Shown: one piece after another, positions 33,493-41,666 of the stretch | Numbering within the stretch: position 1 is the first letter of the stretch | Layout of the letters: every line of letters begins with the position of its first letter | Assembly (NCBI GenBank): GCA_017429475.1 | Contig: JAFROX010000010.1 | Span: 116,944-180,943 of the forward strand | Direction: 5' to 3' | DNA length: 64,000 nucleotides | Source: Bacteroidales bacterium | GTDB lineage: Bacteria; Bacteroidota; Bacteroidia; Bacteroidales; UBA932 | The notes under the pieces: generated by a model | What the model was told of the DNA's origin: nothing | The model's input: the letters and a program-made list of their open reading frames with translations, nothing else | Databases searched by the model: none | Position numbers and translations under genes: made by a program

Positions 33493-34605
33493 TTATCCGA
33501 AAATCTCGGCCAGCTTGGCTGCAAGCGCCTCTCCGCGAAGGCCACGGGCGACTATGGTACCCTGAGGGTCGATGAGGAGATTGTCAGGAATCGAGTTTAC
33601 CGAGTAAACCTCGGCAGCCTTGCTGTCCCAGTATTTTATGTCTGAGAGATGTATCCAGGGCATATCCCAGTCCTTGATGGCCTTCACCCAGGCGTCTTTC
33701 TCCTTGTCGAAAGAAAGGCCTACGATGTCGAAGCCCTTGCTGTGATATTTTTTGTATGCTGCGGTGACATTGGGCATCTCGGCCTTGCAGGGGCCGCACC
33801 AGGCTGCCCAGAAATCAACCAGCACCCAATGGCCCTGCCCTACATACTCGCTCAGTTTGTGCATCGTTCCGTCCGGAGCTGCCTCTTCAAGGTCCAGGAA
33901 CTTCTTGCCGATGATGGCCTGCTTGCTGTCTTCCGATGCCTTCATCTTAGCCTCAGACTCATCCATCCTGCGCTTGAGGTCCTGAACGTAAGGATGCTGT
34001 GTGAAAGGCGCGCCCGAAGCCAGCAGCTCATCGAACTTCTCCTTGCCTGCGAGAGACGGGACGTTCGCGAGATAAGCCACCGGAATGAGGTTGTCCATAT
34101 TCTGCCCGATCAGGTCCATAAAGGCGTCGGCATATTTCTGCAGCCTTGCTTCATATTCCTTCTCAAACTCGGCTTCGCGGGCTTCCTGCTCGGCTTCCGG
34201 CAGAGAGAGGAATTGCTGTATGAAGCTGTTGTAATCGTTGTAAGCGGCTGCATCCTTCCTGTCCCACTCGGACAGTCTGGTATTGAGGGCAGAACCGGTG
34301 ACGGTACTGTCGGCATAGTTGATCCGCACGGGCTTCCCGTCGTTGAAGAGCGGAAAATACCAGCTTTCGCCGTCAAGGGTAACCGACAGGTAGGCATCTT
34401 TCTCAGCCGTTCCCTTCATATTGAACGAGCCGCCGGAAACCACTGCACTGTTGATGGGTTCCGACGTCATCTGGTCTATCAGGTAAACCTCAGCCCCGTC
34501 TTGAGGGGCATTGATGCCGGTGATGTTGTATTTTGCGCTGTCTGAGGAGCAGGCGGCTGCAGCGACTGCGGCAACTGCCATCATAAGAATCGAGAACTTT
34601 TTCAT
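33493..34605 (-). CDS. TlpA-like thioredoxin lipoprotein with N-terminal DUF4369
   Basis: 370 residues. Signal with lipobox (AAAACSSD). The N-terminal domain (about 25-115) looks like DUF4369, a helical region (about 120-230) follows, and a thioredoxin domain (about 235-370) carries WAAWCGPC. Such proteins are membrane-anchored thiol reductases in the Bacteroidota periplasm. An alternative ATG lies two codons upstream. The exonuclease gene follows by 4 bases. Confidence 0.87.
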   Translation of the reverse strand: MKKFSILMMAVAAVAAAACSSDSAKYNITGINAPQDGAEVYLIDQMTSEPINSAVVSGGSFNMKGTAEKDAYLSVTLDGESWYFPLFNDGKPVRINYADSTVTGSALNTRLSEWDRKDAAAYNDYNSFIQQFLSLPEAEQEAREAEFEKEYEARLQKYADAFMDLIGQNMDNLIPVAYLANVPSLAGKEKFDELLASGAPFTQHPYVQDLKRRMDESEAKMKASEDSKQAIIGKKFLDLEEAAPDGTMHKLSEYVGQGHWVLVDFWAAWCGPCKAEMPNVTAAYKKYHSKGFDIVGLSFDKEKDAWVKAIKDWDMPWIHLSDIKYWDSKAAEVYSVNSIPDNLLIDPQGTIVARGLRGEALAAKLAEIFG

Positions 34606-34644
34606 ATTCATCAGTTTTCGCAAAAATAGAAATTTATTTATCAT

Positions 34645-34652
34645 TATTTTTG
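34645..34652 (+). promoter_or_regulatory. -7 element TATTTTTG of the DUF3810 operon
   Basis: An exact TAnnTTTG match ending 6 bases before the ATG at 34659, implying a leaderless or near-leaderless mRNA. A TTG three codons earlier overlaps the element and is rejected as start. Confidence 0.55.
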
Positions 34653-34658
34653 TTCAGT

Positions 34659-35684
34659 ATGAGGAAAAGTGACGTCATAGGGCTCGTGCTGCTGGCATTC
34701 GTCATAGGATGCCGCTTTGTCACTCCCATTGCAGATTTCTACGCCGCATATTGCTATCCCCTCATCTCTGGAGGGCTGTCACTCCTCGCATCGGTCATAC
34801 CTTTCTCCCTCGAAGAGATAGTAGTCATCGGTTTCGTTGCAGCATTCATCACCGTCCTGGTCCGTGCCATCCGCAGGAAAACCGGATTTCTCCGCTGGCT
34901 GGGAAAGACTGCCCGGATTGCGATGTGGCTGGCGGTCTGGCTGAATCTCGGCTGGGCCTGCAACTATTTCCGAACTCCGCTCTACGAGAGGATGGGCATC
35001 CAGAAGGCTTCTTATGACGAGGCAACCTTCTCCCGTTTTCTGGATGATTATACTGAAGCCCTGAACGGGACTGCGGGCCATCTCCCCGCCTGGGACAAGA
35101 ACGATCTGGAGGCGGACATAAAGAATTTCTATACTGCCCAGGTTTCTGCCTTCGGCTACTCAAAGTTCCGCCGCTGGCAGCACGCCAAGGCGCCCCTGAT
35201 CAACCCGCTTTACTCCGCGGTCGGAGTGCTGGGATTTATGGGGCCGTTTTTCTGCGAGTCGCAGCTTAACAAGGAGCTGCTGGACGAGCAGTATCCGTTC
35301 ACCCTGGCTCACGAACTTGCACACCTTGCAGGCGTGACCAGCGAAGCGGAGGCCAACTACTGGGCGTATGTCTATTGCCGGCAGTCCGGCTCTCCGGAAA
35401 TCCGCTACAGCGGTCATCTGTCTCTCCTGCCCTATGTCTCCGCCAGCGCCAAGGCCAATTTACCGGAGGAACGCTATGCTGCCTGGAGAGCCAGCCTTGC
35501 CTCAAAGGTACTTGAAGACTACAATTACTCCCACGAATACTGGAATGAACGACGTGTCGGCATAATCGACAAAGTCCAGCAGTGGATGATGGACCGCTTC
35601 CTGAAGTCCAACGGCGTCTCTAAGGGTGCCGGTGACTATTACGGCGTCGTCGAGATGCTTATGACGATGGACGGGCGCGAATGA
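34659..35684 (+). CDS. DUF3810 membrane-anchored zinc metalloprotease-like protein
   Basis: 341 residues. Three membrane segments (about 6-22, 38-70, 84-100) are followed by a soluble domain with HELAH at 218-222 and EAEAN at 230-233, the pattern of a gluzincin-like zinc site. DUF3810 is a Bacteroidota family with no proven role. It is first in a compact rightward operon; its stop overlaps the next start by 4 bases (ATGA). Confidence 0.82.
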   Translation: MRKSDVIGLVLLAFVIGCRFVTPIADFYAAYCYPLISGGLSLLASVIPFSLEEIVVIGFVAAFITVLVRAIRRKTGFLRWLGKTARIAMWLAVWLNLGWACNYFRTPLYERMGIQKASYDEATFSRFLDDYTEALNGTAGHLPAWDKNDLEADIKNFYTAQVSAFGYSKFRRWQHAKAPLINPLYSAVGVLGFMGPFFCESQLNKELLDEQYPFTLAHELAHLAGVTSEAEANYWAYVYCRQSGSPEIRYSGHLSLLPYVSASAKANLPEERYAAWRASLASKVLEDYNYSHEYWNERRVGIIDKVQQWMMDRFLKSNGVSKGAGDYYGVVEMLMTMDGRE

Positions 35685-36490
35685 ATATGGCCGAGAACTG
35701 GGAAATATACGCTGACTGGAATCCGTGGCACGGCTGCACCAAGATAAGCCCCGGGTGCAAATACTGCTATGTCTACAGGCAGGACGAGATGTACGGCAGC
35801 GAAATCTCGAGCAGTGAGTGCAGAAAGACGGGAGCCTTCAACCTGCCCGTCAAGCGCAGGCGCGACAAGTCGTGGAAGATCGGGAGCGGCAGGCTCGTGT
35901 TCACCTGCTTCACATCAGACTTCCTGCTGAAGGACGCTGACGAGTGGCGGCCGGAATGCTGGCAGATGATGAAGCTGCGCAGCGACTTGTGGTTCTACTT
36001 CTTCACAAAGCGCATCGACCGCTTCCTGGAGTGCGTGCCCGATGACTGGGGCGACGGCTACGACAATGTCATCGTTGGCTGCACTGTGGAGAATCAGGCG
36101 ATGGCCGACCACCGCCTGCCGATTTTCCGGTCACTTCCTATAAAACACAAAAGCATCATCGCATCTCCGCTTATCTCTGCGATAGACCTTACCCCCTATC
36201 TTGACGAGACGATTGAGGAAGTTTCTGTGGGTGGCGAGTCCGGTGTCTACGCCAGGCCCTGCAACTACGACTGGGTCCTTGCCCTGAGGGAGCAGTGCAT
36301 AGCGAAAGACGTCTCCTTCCGCTTCCACCAGACCGGGGCTCATTTCATCAAGGACGGGAAAATGTACCGCATCCAGCGACGTTATCAGCTGAGTCAGGCC
36401 CACAAGGCAAACATAGATTATAAGATAGGACGCTATCTTGTGCCTGAAATTGTTAAATTTGAATGGAAAGACAGCGACTACCACGACTGA
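35681..36490 (+). CDS. DUF5131 (phage Gp37/Gp68-like) radical-SAM-related protein
   Basis: 269 residues. NPWHGCTKISPGCKYCYV carries the C-x7-C-x2-C cluster typical of DUF5131, and CTVENQAMADHRLP and SVGGESGVYARP are further family blocks. The family is found in phages and bacteria and resembles radical SAM enzymes; its substrate is unknown. It overlaps the DUF3810 stop (ATGA). No phage genes are nearby, so it is probably a settled chromosomal copy. Confidence 0.82.
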   Translation: MNMAENWEIYADWNPWHGCTKISPGCKYCYVYRQDEMYGSEISSSECRKTGAFNLPVKRRRDKSWKIGSGRLVFTCFTSDFLLKDADEWRPECWQMMKLRSDLWFYFFTKRIDRFLECVPDDWGDGYDNVIVGCTVENQAMADHRLPIFRSLPIKHKSIIASPLISAIDLTPYLDETIEEVSVGGESGVYARPCNYDWVLALREQCIAKDVSFRFHQTGAHFIKDGKMYRIQRRYQLSQAHKANIDYKIGRYLVPEIVKFEWKDSDYHD

Positions 36491-36512
36491 TTCTGCAATA
36501 ATAAATGATAAT

Positions 36513-36986
36513 ATGGAATTCAGACAACTAAGACGTTTCAAGCAGACCGCTTCTCCTGAAGAGTGCCAGGCCGTGCTGTCTTCTGCCTGGCGGGGTATCC
36601 TTTCAGTCCACGGAGAGAACGGCTATCCCTACGGAGTGCCCGTCAATTTCCTTTATCTGGACGGGAAGATTTATTTCCACTGCGCAAAGGCGGGGCACAA
36701 ACTGGATGCCGTGCGAGCCGACGACAAAGTATGTTTCACAGTGCTGTCTGAGCCGGTAAGGAATCCCGGAGAATGGTGGAACTGCTTCACCAGCGTCATA
36801 TGCTTCGGCCATATCGCTGAGGTAACGGACAAGCAGGAAGCCGACAGGATCCTTAGGCTTATCGGAGCCAAATTCTTTCCTGAAGGATATGACCTGGAGA
36901 AAGATATGGCCAACAATGCACCGAACGCCCTCGTGATGGAAATCACGATAGACCATATGTCCGGCAAGCGCGTCCGTGAAAAATAG
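36513..36986 (+). CDS. Pyridoxamine 5'-phosphate oxidase-like (NimA-type) flavoprotein
   Basis: 157 residues. It begins MEFRQLRRFKQ, and GYPYGVPVNFLYLDGKIYFHCAKAGHKLDA is the FMN-binding split-barrel block of the NimA/PPOX-like family; WWNCFTSVICFGHIAEV is the dimer core. Nim homologues can reduce nitroimidazoles, but the native role is unknown. The longer upstream frame runs into DUF5131 and is not used. Third gene of the operon. Confidence 0.85.
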   Translation: MEFRQLRRFKQTASPEECQAVLSSAWRGILSVHGENGYPYGVPVNFLYLDGKIYFHCAKAGHKLDAVRADDKVCFTVLSEPVRNPGEWWNCFTSVICFGHIAEVTDKQEADRILRLIGAKFFPEGYDLEKDMANNAPNALVMEITIDHMSGKRVREK

Positions 36987-36999
36987 ATGGCCTTTCACT

Positions 37000-37269
37000 A
37001 TGGGCAAGACATACCATTCGAAGCACGAATACAAGCAACTGCTGCAGGAACTGGGCATCAGCGCGGCCAAAGCCGAGGCATCAAGGCATCCTGGAGGCAC
37101 CCACGCAAAAGGCCTGCGGAAACAGGCTCTGGACAAGATACACATATCAGACGACAGGAACCGTTTCGGGGATGCCTATGAGAAGAGTTCGCGGATGAGG
37201 AGGATCCGTCGTTACATCAAGCATTCCGCCCGCAATGCCGCAAAAGAAGAAATCCGAAAATCATTATGA
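37000..37269 (+). CDS. Small basic protein of unknown function
   Basis: 89 residues starting MGKTYHSKHEYKQLL. It is very rich in Lys/Arg/His, and the C-terminal half RMRRIRRYIKHSARNAAKEE looks nucleic-acid binding, although no family is recognised. A GTG start 24 bases earlier overlaps the previous gene. Its stop overlaps the next start by 4 bases (ATGA), so it is part of the operon. Confidence 0.6.
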   Translation: MGKTYHSKHEYKQLLQELGISAAKAEASRHPGGTHAKGLRKQALDKIHISDDRNRFGDAYEKSSRMRRIRRYIKHSARNAAKEEIRKSL

Positions 37270-37562
37270 CAGTCACAATCATCATCGCGGCCATTCTGGC
37301 TATTCCTGGCATTGTAATCCTCATCGGCAAGGGAGACAATCTCATTGCTGGCTACAACACCGCCTCAGAATCCGAGAAGAAGGAAATCAATGTCAAACGC
37401 CTGAGGCTCGTCATAGGAAGCCTGCTGGTTATAATGGGCATCCTTTACTTCCTGACAATGCGCGAAAGTTCTATGACGTCAATATTGGCTTTTGCCTTCA
37501 CAAGCTCCGTCTTCGTCATAATCGCACTAGTACTGGCCAACACCTGGGCGAAGAAGAAATAA
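37266..37562 (+). CDS. DUF3784 membrane protein
   Basis: 98 residues with three hydrophobic helices and the DUF3784 signature LIGKGDNLIAGYNTASESEK between helix 1 and helix 2. Function unknown. It is last in the operon; the convergent hydrolase gene overlaps its end by 36 bases. Confidence 0.82.
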   Translation: MTVTIIIAAILAIPGIVILIGKGDNLIAGYNTASESEKKEINVKRLRLVIGSLLVIMGILYFLTMRESSMTSILAFAFTSSVFVIIALVLANTWAKKK

Positions 37563-38234
37563 GCTGCTGAATAAATCCACAGTATTGCGGACGACTTCGT
37601 CGCGGCGGCGGCTGATCAGATGGTTCTCGCCTTCGATGACGGTCAGCGTCGCCTTGTCGCCATAGACTTCCTTGTATTTCTCGCTGCACCACATAGGAAC
37701 GATGGAGTCTTTGTCCCCGTGGAGGATAAGGACGGGTCCCCTGTATTCTGCTGCCGTACCGAATATGTCCAGTGTCTGCGTAGTAACGAGGTATTCGCGT
37801 CCGAGTTTCATAAAACCCCAGCAGCGGATGAATTCAGGCGGATCTGCCGGATCGAAACGGGCATTGAAGAATTTGCCTCCCTGGCAGGCCTCCTTGATGA
37901 CGGCACCAGGGGCTATCAAGACAAGACCCTTCGGATCAATCCTCCCCTGTCCTGCCAGACGGCCGGCAGTCATCGAAGCAATCACTCCTCCCTGCGAGTG
38001 GCCCAGGAACCCGACTTCGGTGACATAGGGAAGACTTCTCACATATTCCAGGACAGCCATTGCATCTGCAATCTCCTTCTCTATCGTCATATCCTGCATC
38101 CTGCCCTCGCTTTTGCCGTGGCCGTTGAAATCGAAACGGATGGATGCGATGCCGGCCTCGGCAAGGCCTTTGGCAAGCGCAGGCATCGGGTTGTAGTCCT
38201 TGCTGGAAAAGATGCCGTGCATCAGGATTACCAT
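37527..38234 (-). CDS. Alpha/beta hydrolase, probably 5'-truncated
   Basis: 235 residues from the first ATG. LMHGIFSSKD is the oxyanion loop, GHSQGG the nucleophile elbow (Ser100), and LHGDKDSIVP and EGENHLI carry Asp and His, so the triad is intact. The reading frame continues open upstream for about 30 codons and encodes a plausible first strand (FKISLPEDF, with P-V-I-L after it) but has no start codon, and it runs straight into a GC-rich repeat at 38293. The 5' end therefore seems to have been cut at the repeat. Internal start at 38234 may still give a product. The C-terminus reads over the end of DUF3784. Confidence 0.65.
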   Translation of the reverse strand: MVILMHGIFSSKDYNPMPALAKGLAEAGIASIRFDFNGHGKSEGRMQDMTIEKEIADAMAVLEYVRSLPYVTEVGFLGHSQGGVIASMTAGRLAGQGRIDPKGLVLIAPGAVIKEACQGGKFFNARFDPADPPEFIRCWGFMKLGREYLVTTQTLDIFGTAAEYRGPVLILHGDKDSIVPMWCSEKYKEVYGDKATLTVIEGENHLISRRRDEVVRNTVDLFSSLFLLRPGVGQY

Positions 38235-38292
38235 CGGGCACTGGTCCGTTTCGACATTGAAGTCTTCAGGAAGACTTATCTTGAATGATATC

Positions 38293-38366
38293 CCGCCTTG
38301 CGGGCCGCGCGAAGGCGCGAGGGGTCAGGGGGGCCGTGCCCCCTGTGATAAAGCGGCGAAGCCGCT
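38293..38366. repeat. GC-rich dispersed hairpin repeat
   Basis: It contains CCCGCCTTGCGGG, GCGCGAAGGCGC, CAGGGGGGCCGTGCCCCCTG and GCGGCGAAGCCGC hairpins in a row. The order GGGGTCAGGGGG, CCCCCTGTGA, AAAG, then a GCGGC/GCCGC hairpin recurs at about 63731-63793, so this is a repeated family within the genome. Confidence 0.6.
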
Positions 38367-38438
38367 GAGTCCGCCCATCTCCTCTAAAACGAAAAAAGAG
38401 TCCGAATGGACTCTTTTTTCGTGGAGATGGGCGGACTC
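38367..38438. repeat. 72-bp palindrome duplicating the tmRNA 3' end
   Basis: GAGTCCGCCCATCTCC (38367-38382) is the perfect inverted copy of GGAGATGGGCGGACTC (38423-38438), which encodes the acceptor and T-arm end of the tmRNA. The terminator hairpin sits between the two copies, so the whole block can fold as one long stem. Confidence 0.75.
38391..38420 (-). terminator. tmRNA terminator
   Basis: GAAAAAAGAGTCC (38391-38403) and GGACTCTTTTTTC (38408-38420) form a 13-bp stem with a 4-base loop, giving a U-rich 3' arm on the minus strand right after the tmRNA. Confidence 0.75.
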
Positions 38439-38816
38439 GAACCGCCGTCCAAACAAAGCACCAACAAGCTTTCTACACGCTTATCCTCCCTTTGATTGTC
38501 GGCGACGCACTGCCGGGCGGCAGGCCATGCGAAGCTTATCCTCTGAATCTTAGCGGGCTTTAGAGAAATCCGCCCGAGCAGGAATTGTCTGATGATACCC
38601 CGTTGGTCCGGAGCGGCATTCCAAAACCCCGGCGGGATACTCGTTGACTGGTCCTTGACCAGCCAATTAAGGAGTCGAGCTTAGCTCAAGACTACGCAGC
38701 GAGTGCAAAGTTGTTGTTGCCAGTTATGGCTTGAGGTCTGAGATTTACGAGAGGGGCCACGACTCTCGGCGTGCTTACCGGTCAATGTCATTTGCTGTCA
38801 AAACCAAAACATCCCC
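38422..38816 (-). ncRNA. ssrA: tmRNA
   Basis: The 5' end GGGGATG (38816-38810), followed by TTTTGGTTTTGACAGC, pairs with CATCTCC at the 3' end (38429-38423), forming the tRNA-like acceptor stem with one G.T pair. The T-arm GGTTCGAGTCC is read at about 38445-38433. The tag frame gives GNNNFALAA, with its stop codon at 38694-38692; the preceding codons read Ala-Ile-Thr. CCA is not encoded. Length is about 395 bases, normal for a one-piece tmRNA. It rescues stalled ribosomes and tags products for proteolysis. Confidence 0.95.
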
Positions 38817-38885
38817 ATTGAACGATTGCGTTTCAAAGATGCAAAAAATACTCCGAATGTTGCGCGACCTATGACTATTATTTCG

Positions 38886-38893
38886 TAAATTTG
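38886..38893 (+). promoter_or_regulatory. -7 element TAAATTTG of the CE1 operon
   Basis: An exact TAnnTTTG match 42 bases before the ATG at 38936. It starts the CE1-MocA-DUF1080-isomerase run. Confidence 0.5.
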
Positions 38894-38935
38894 GAGGAAT
38901 GTATATCGAATTTCATCAATCCAAATACAAAGCCA

Positions 38936-40120
38936 ATGAAAAAAATAACCCTAGCACTAGTTGCGATGCTCCTATGCTTCAGCGCAATGGCACAACAGTC
39001 GCTCCAAAGCCGGGCGGCCGTCAAATCTCCGGAAATCAATCCAGACAAGACCGTTACATTCCGCCTCGTCGCCCCGAAGGCTGTACGCGTGCAGGTCACA
39101 GGTGACTTCCTTCCTGCAGGCCCCAACGGCCAGCAAGGCGTCGCCGACCTGGTGGAAGCTGACGGCGTGTGGTCTTTCACTACCGAGAAGCCTCTCGATC
39201 CCGAGCTCTATTTCTACAACTTCATCGTTGACGGCCTCAAGATCAACGATCCCAGCAACGTCCATATGATCCGCGACGTGGCCAACGTCTTCAACGTATT
39301 CCTGATCGACGGCGGCCGTGCAGACCTCTACAAAGTCAACGACGTTCCCCACGGAACCGTGGCAAGAGTATGGTATGACAGCCCCGTCGTAGGCTTCGAC
39401 CGCAGGCTCACCATCTACACCCCCCCGGGATACGAGCAGAATCCCAAGGCCAAATATCCCGTATTCTATCTGTTCCACGGAGCAGGCGGAGACGAGGAAG
39501 CCTGGATCGCCCTCGGCCGCACAGCCCAGATTATGGATAACCTCATCGCCCAGGGCAAGGCTAAACCGATGATCGTGGTGATGACCAACGAGAATATGAA
39601 CCAGGAAGCCGCCGCCGGCGAGTCTTCATTCGGATTCACACAGCCCAGCATGGGCGCAGGCGGAGCCTCACGCCAGATTCCCCAGGGCGCCAACTTCGTA
39701 TCGGCTTTCCCCGACATCCAGAGATATGTGGAGAAGAACTACCGCACCATCAACAAGAAGTCTTCACGCGCTGTCGGCGGCCTTTCAATGGGCGGCTTCT
39801 ACACCGTGAGCGTTTCATCTGAATATCCCGACACATTCGACTATATGGGCGTATTCTCAGCCGGTATGAGCCTGTCGCAGGATCCTGCCGAGAAGGCCAA
39901 GACAGAGCAGAAGATAGCCACCCAGTTCGCCAAGAATCCCAAACTCTACTGGATCGCCATCGGACGCACCGACTTCCTCTATGAGAGCACTAAGAATATG
40001 AGGGCATACTTCGACGAGAAGGGCTATCCCTATAAATACTACGAGAGCGGCGACGGCCACATCTGGCGCAACTGGCGCATCTACCTGACCGAATATGCCC
40101 CTCTCCTTTTCCAGGACTAA
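38936..40120 (+). CDS. CE1-type esterase with N-terminal CBM48-like domain
   Basis: 394 residues with signal peptide (FSAMAQ). An E-set/CBM48-like domain (about 30-128; VTFRLVAPKAVRVQVTGDF) precedes the esterase D/CE1 domain. The triad is Ser284 in GGLSMGGF, Asp346 in GRTDFL and His375 in GDGHIWRNW. Enzymes with this layout remove feruloyl or acetyl groups from xylan. A Gly/Ala/Pro-rich loop (PSMGAGGASRQIPQG, about 237-251) is inserted. First gene of a four-gene operon; the longer upstream frame would lose the signal peptide. Confidence 0.87.
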   Translation: MKKITLALVAMLLCFSAMAQQSLQSRAAVKSPEINPDKTVTFRLVAPKAVRVQVTGDFLPAGPNGQQGVADLVEADGVWSFTTEKPLDPELYFYNFIVDGLKINDPSNVHMIRDVANVFNVFLIDGGRADLYKVNDVPHGTVARVWYDSPVVGFDRRLTIYTPPGYEQNPKAKYPVFYLFHGAGGDEEAWIALGRTAQIMDNLIAQGKAKPMIVVMTNENMNQEAAAGESSFGFTQPSMGAGGASRQIPQGANFVSAFPDIQRYVEKNYRTINKKSSRAVGGLSMGGFYTVSVSSEYPDTFDYMGVFSAGMSLSQDPAEKAKTEQKIATQFAKNPKLYWIAIGRTDFLYESTKNMRAYFDEKGYPYKYYESGDGHIWRNWRIYLTEYAPLLFQD

Positions 40121-40139
40121 CTAACCTATAATAACTACT

Positions 40140-41654
40140 ATGAACAAAGACATCAGCAGAAGAGATTTCCTACAGAAAAGCGCCCTTGCCACTGCAGGTG
40201 CAGTGCTGGCATCATCACCGGTATTCGGCAAAAGCGCAGCTGAAATCGCAGAATCGATGGCCGCTCCCCAGGTTCGCAGACCCGGCCCGAACGACCGTCT
40301 GAACGTTGTCGGAGTCGGTATCGGAGGCCGTGGCGGCGCCGACATCGACGGCCTTGCCAAGACCGAGAACATCATCGGCCTTTGCGACGTTGACTGGGAC
40401 TATGCAGCTCCCAAGTTCAAACAGTATCCGAATGCCCAGAAGTTCAAAGACTACCGCGAAATGTTCGACAAGCTCGGCAACCAAATCGACGCAGTAGTCG
40501 TCGGAACAGCCGATCACACTCACGCAGTCATCTCCGCCCAGGCCCTTGAAATGGGATGGCACGTATACTGCGAGAAACCCCTCACCCACACCGTATATGA
40601 GACCAGGCTGCTCACCAAACTCGCCGCCAAGAACAAGGTTGCAACCCAGATGGGTAACCAGGGTGCATCAGGCAACGGCGTCCGCAAGATCTGTGAAGCT
40701 ATATGGTCAGGAATGATCGGCGAAGTGACGAGAGTCGACGCATTCACCGACCGTCCCATCTGGCCGCAGGGTCTCGAGACTCCCACCAAGGTCGAGAAGG
40801 TTCCCAAGACTCTCGACTGGGATCTGTTCCTCGGCCCGGCCAAGAAACGTCCCTACAACTCAATCTACCACCCCTGGAACTGGCGTGGCTGGTGGGACTT
40901 CGGCACCGGAGCCCTCGGCGATATGGCCTGCCACATTATGCAGCCCATCGTGCAGGGCCTCAAGCTCAAATCTCCGACAGCCGTGCAGGGCAGCTCGAAC
41001 TGCCTGATGGTGGACTGCGCTCCCGACGCACAGATCGTGAAGTTCAAATTCCCGGCACGCGACAATATGCCGAAGGTTGCTATGCCTGCAGTTGAAGTCA
41101 CCTGGTATGACGGCGGTCTCAAACCCGAGCTGCCCGCAGGATGGCCCGCAGGAAAAGACCCTAACGACGGCGGCGGAGCCTGCATCTTCTACGGAACCAA
41201 AGATATCCTCGTATGCGGCTGCTACGGCCGTAACCCCTGGCTCATCTCAGGACGCGAGCTTCCTGAGCCCACGATGACCCGCAACATTCCCAACGAAGAC
41301 CACCACCTCGACTTCGCCCGCGCCTGCAAGGAGTCTCCGGAAAGTCGCGTGAAGACCGTGTCTGACTTCGAATTCGCCGGTCCGCTCAACGAGATGGTAG
41401 TTATGGGAGTTCTTGCAGTCCGTCTGCAGGGCCTCAACCGCGAGCTCGAATGGGATGGCGAGAATATGCAGTTCACCAACATCACCCCGAACGACACCAT
41501 CAGGATGAAAATCCGCGACGGCTTCACGATCACTGCCGGCCACCCTTCATTCAACAACGAATACACAGAGGCTGAAAGCGCCCAGGCTTTCGCAGCTGAG
41601 CTTATCCGCCACACCTATCATAACGGATATTCTCTCCCTGCAATGCCCAGATAA
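40140..41654 (+). CDS. Gfo/Idh/MocA family oxidoreductase with Tat signal
   Basis: 504 residues. SRRDFLQKSALATAGA is a twin-arginine signal (Arg7-Arg8), so the folded, cofactor-loaded enzyme is exported. The Rossmann loop is VVGVGIGGRGGAD (about 60-72), and CEKPLTHTVYE carries the conserved catalytic Lys-Pro. Family members oxidise sugar hydroxyls; in Bacteroides, related exported enzymes take part in 3-keto-glycoside chemistry. DUF1080 and isomerase genes follow directly, supporting that role. Confidence 0.88.
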   Translation: MNKDISRRDFLQKSALATAGAVLASSPVFGKSAAEIAESMAAPQVRRPGPNDRLNVVGVGIGGRGGADIDGLAKTENIIGLCDVDWDYAAPKFKQYPNAQKFKDYREMFDKLGNQIDAVVVGTADHTHAVISAQALEMGWHVYCEKPLTHTVYETRLLTKLAAKNKVATQMGNQGASGNGVRKICEAIWSGMIGEVTRVDAFTDRPIWPQGLETPTKVEKVPKTLDWDLFLGPAKKRPYNSIYHPWNWRGWWDFGTGALGDMACHIMQPIVQGLKLKSPTAVQGSSNCLMVDCAPDAQIVKFKFPARDNMPKVAMPAVEVTWYDGGLKPELPAGWPAGKDPNDGGGACIFYGTKDILVCGCYGRNPWLISGRELPEPTMTRNIPNEDHHLDFARACKESPESRVKTVSDFEFAGPLNEMVVMGVLAVRLQGLNRELEWDGENMQFTNITPNDTIRMKIRDGFTITAGHPSFNNEYTEAESAQAFAAELIRHTYHNGYSLPAMPR

Positions 41655-41666
41655 AAAAACAGAATT

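Noticed and set aside
35681-36490. Prophage remnant, because DUF5131 and the gene at 9986 have phage-linked names
   Set aside because: Neither gene is near integrase, structural or lysis genes, and neighbours are ordinary chromosomal genes.
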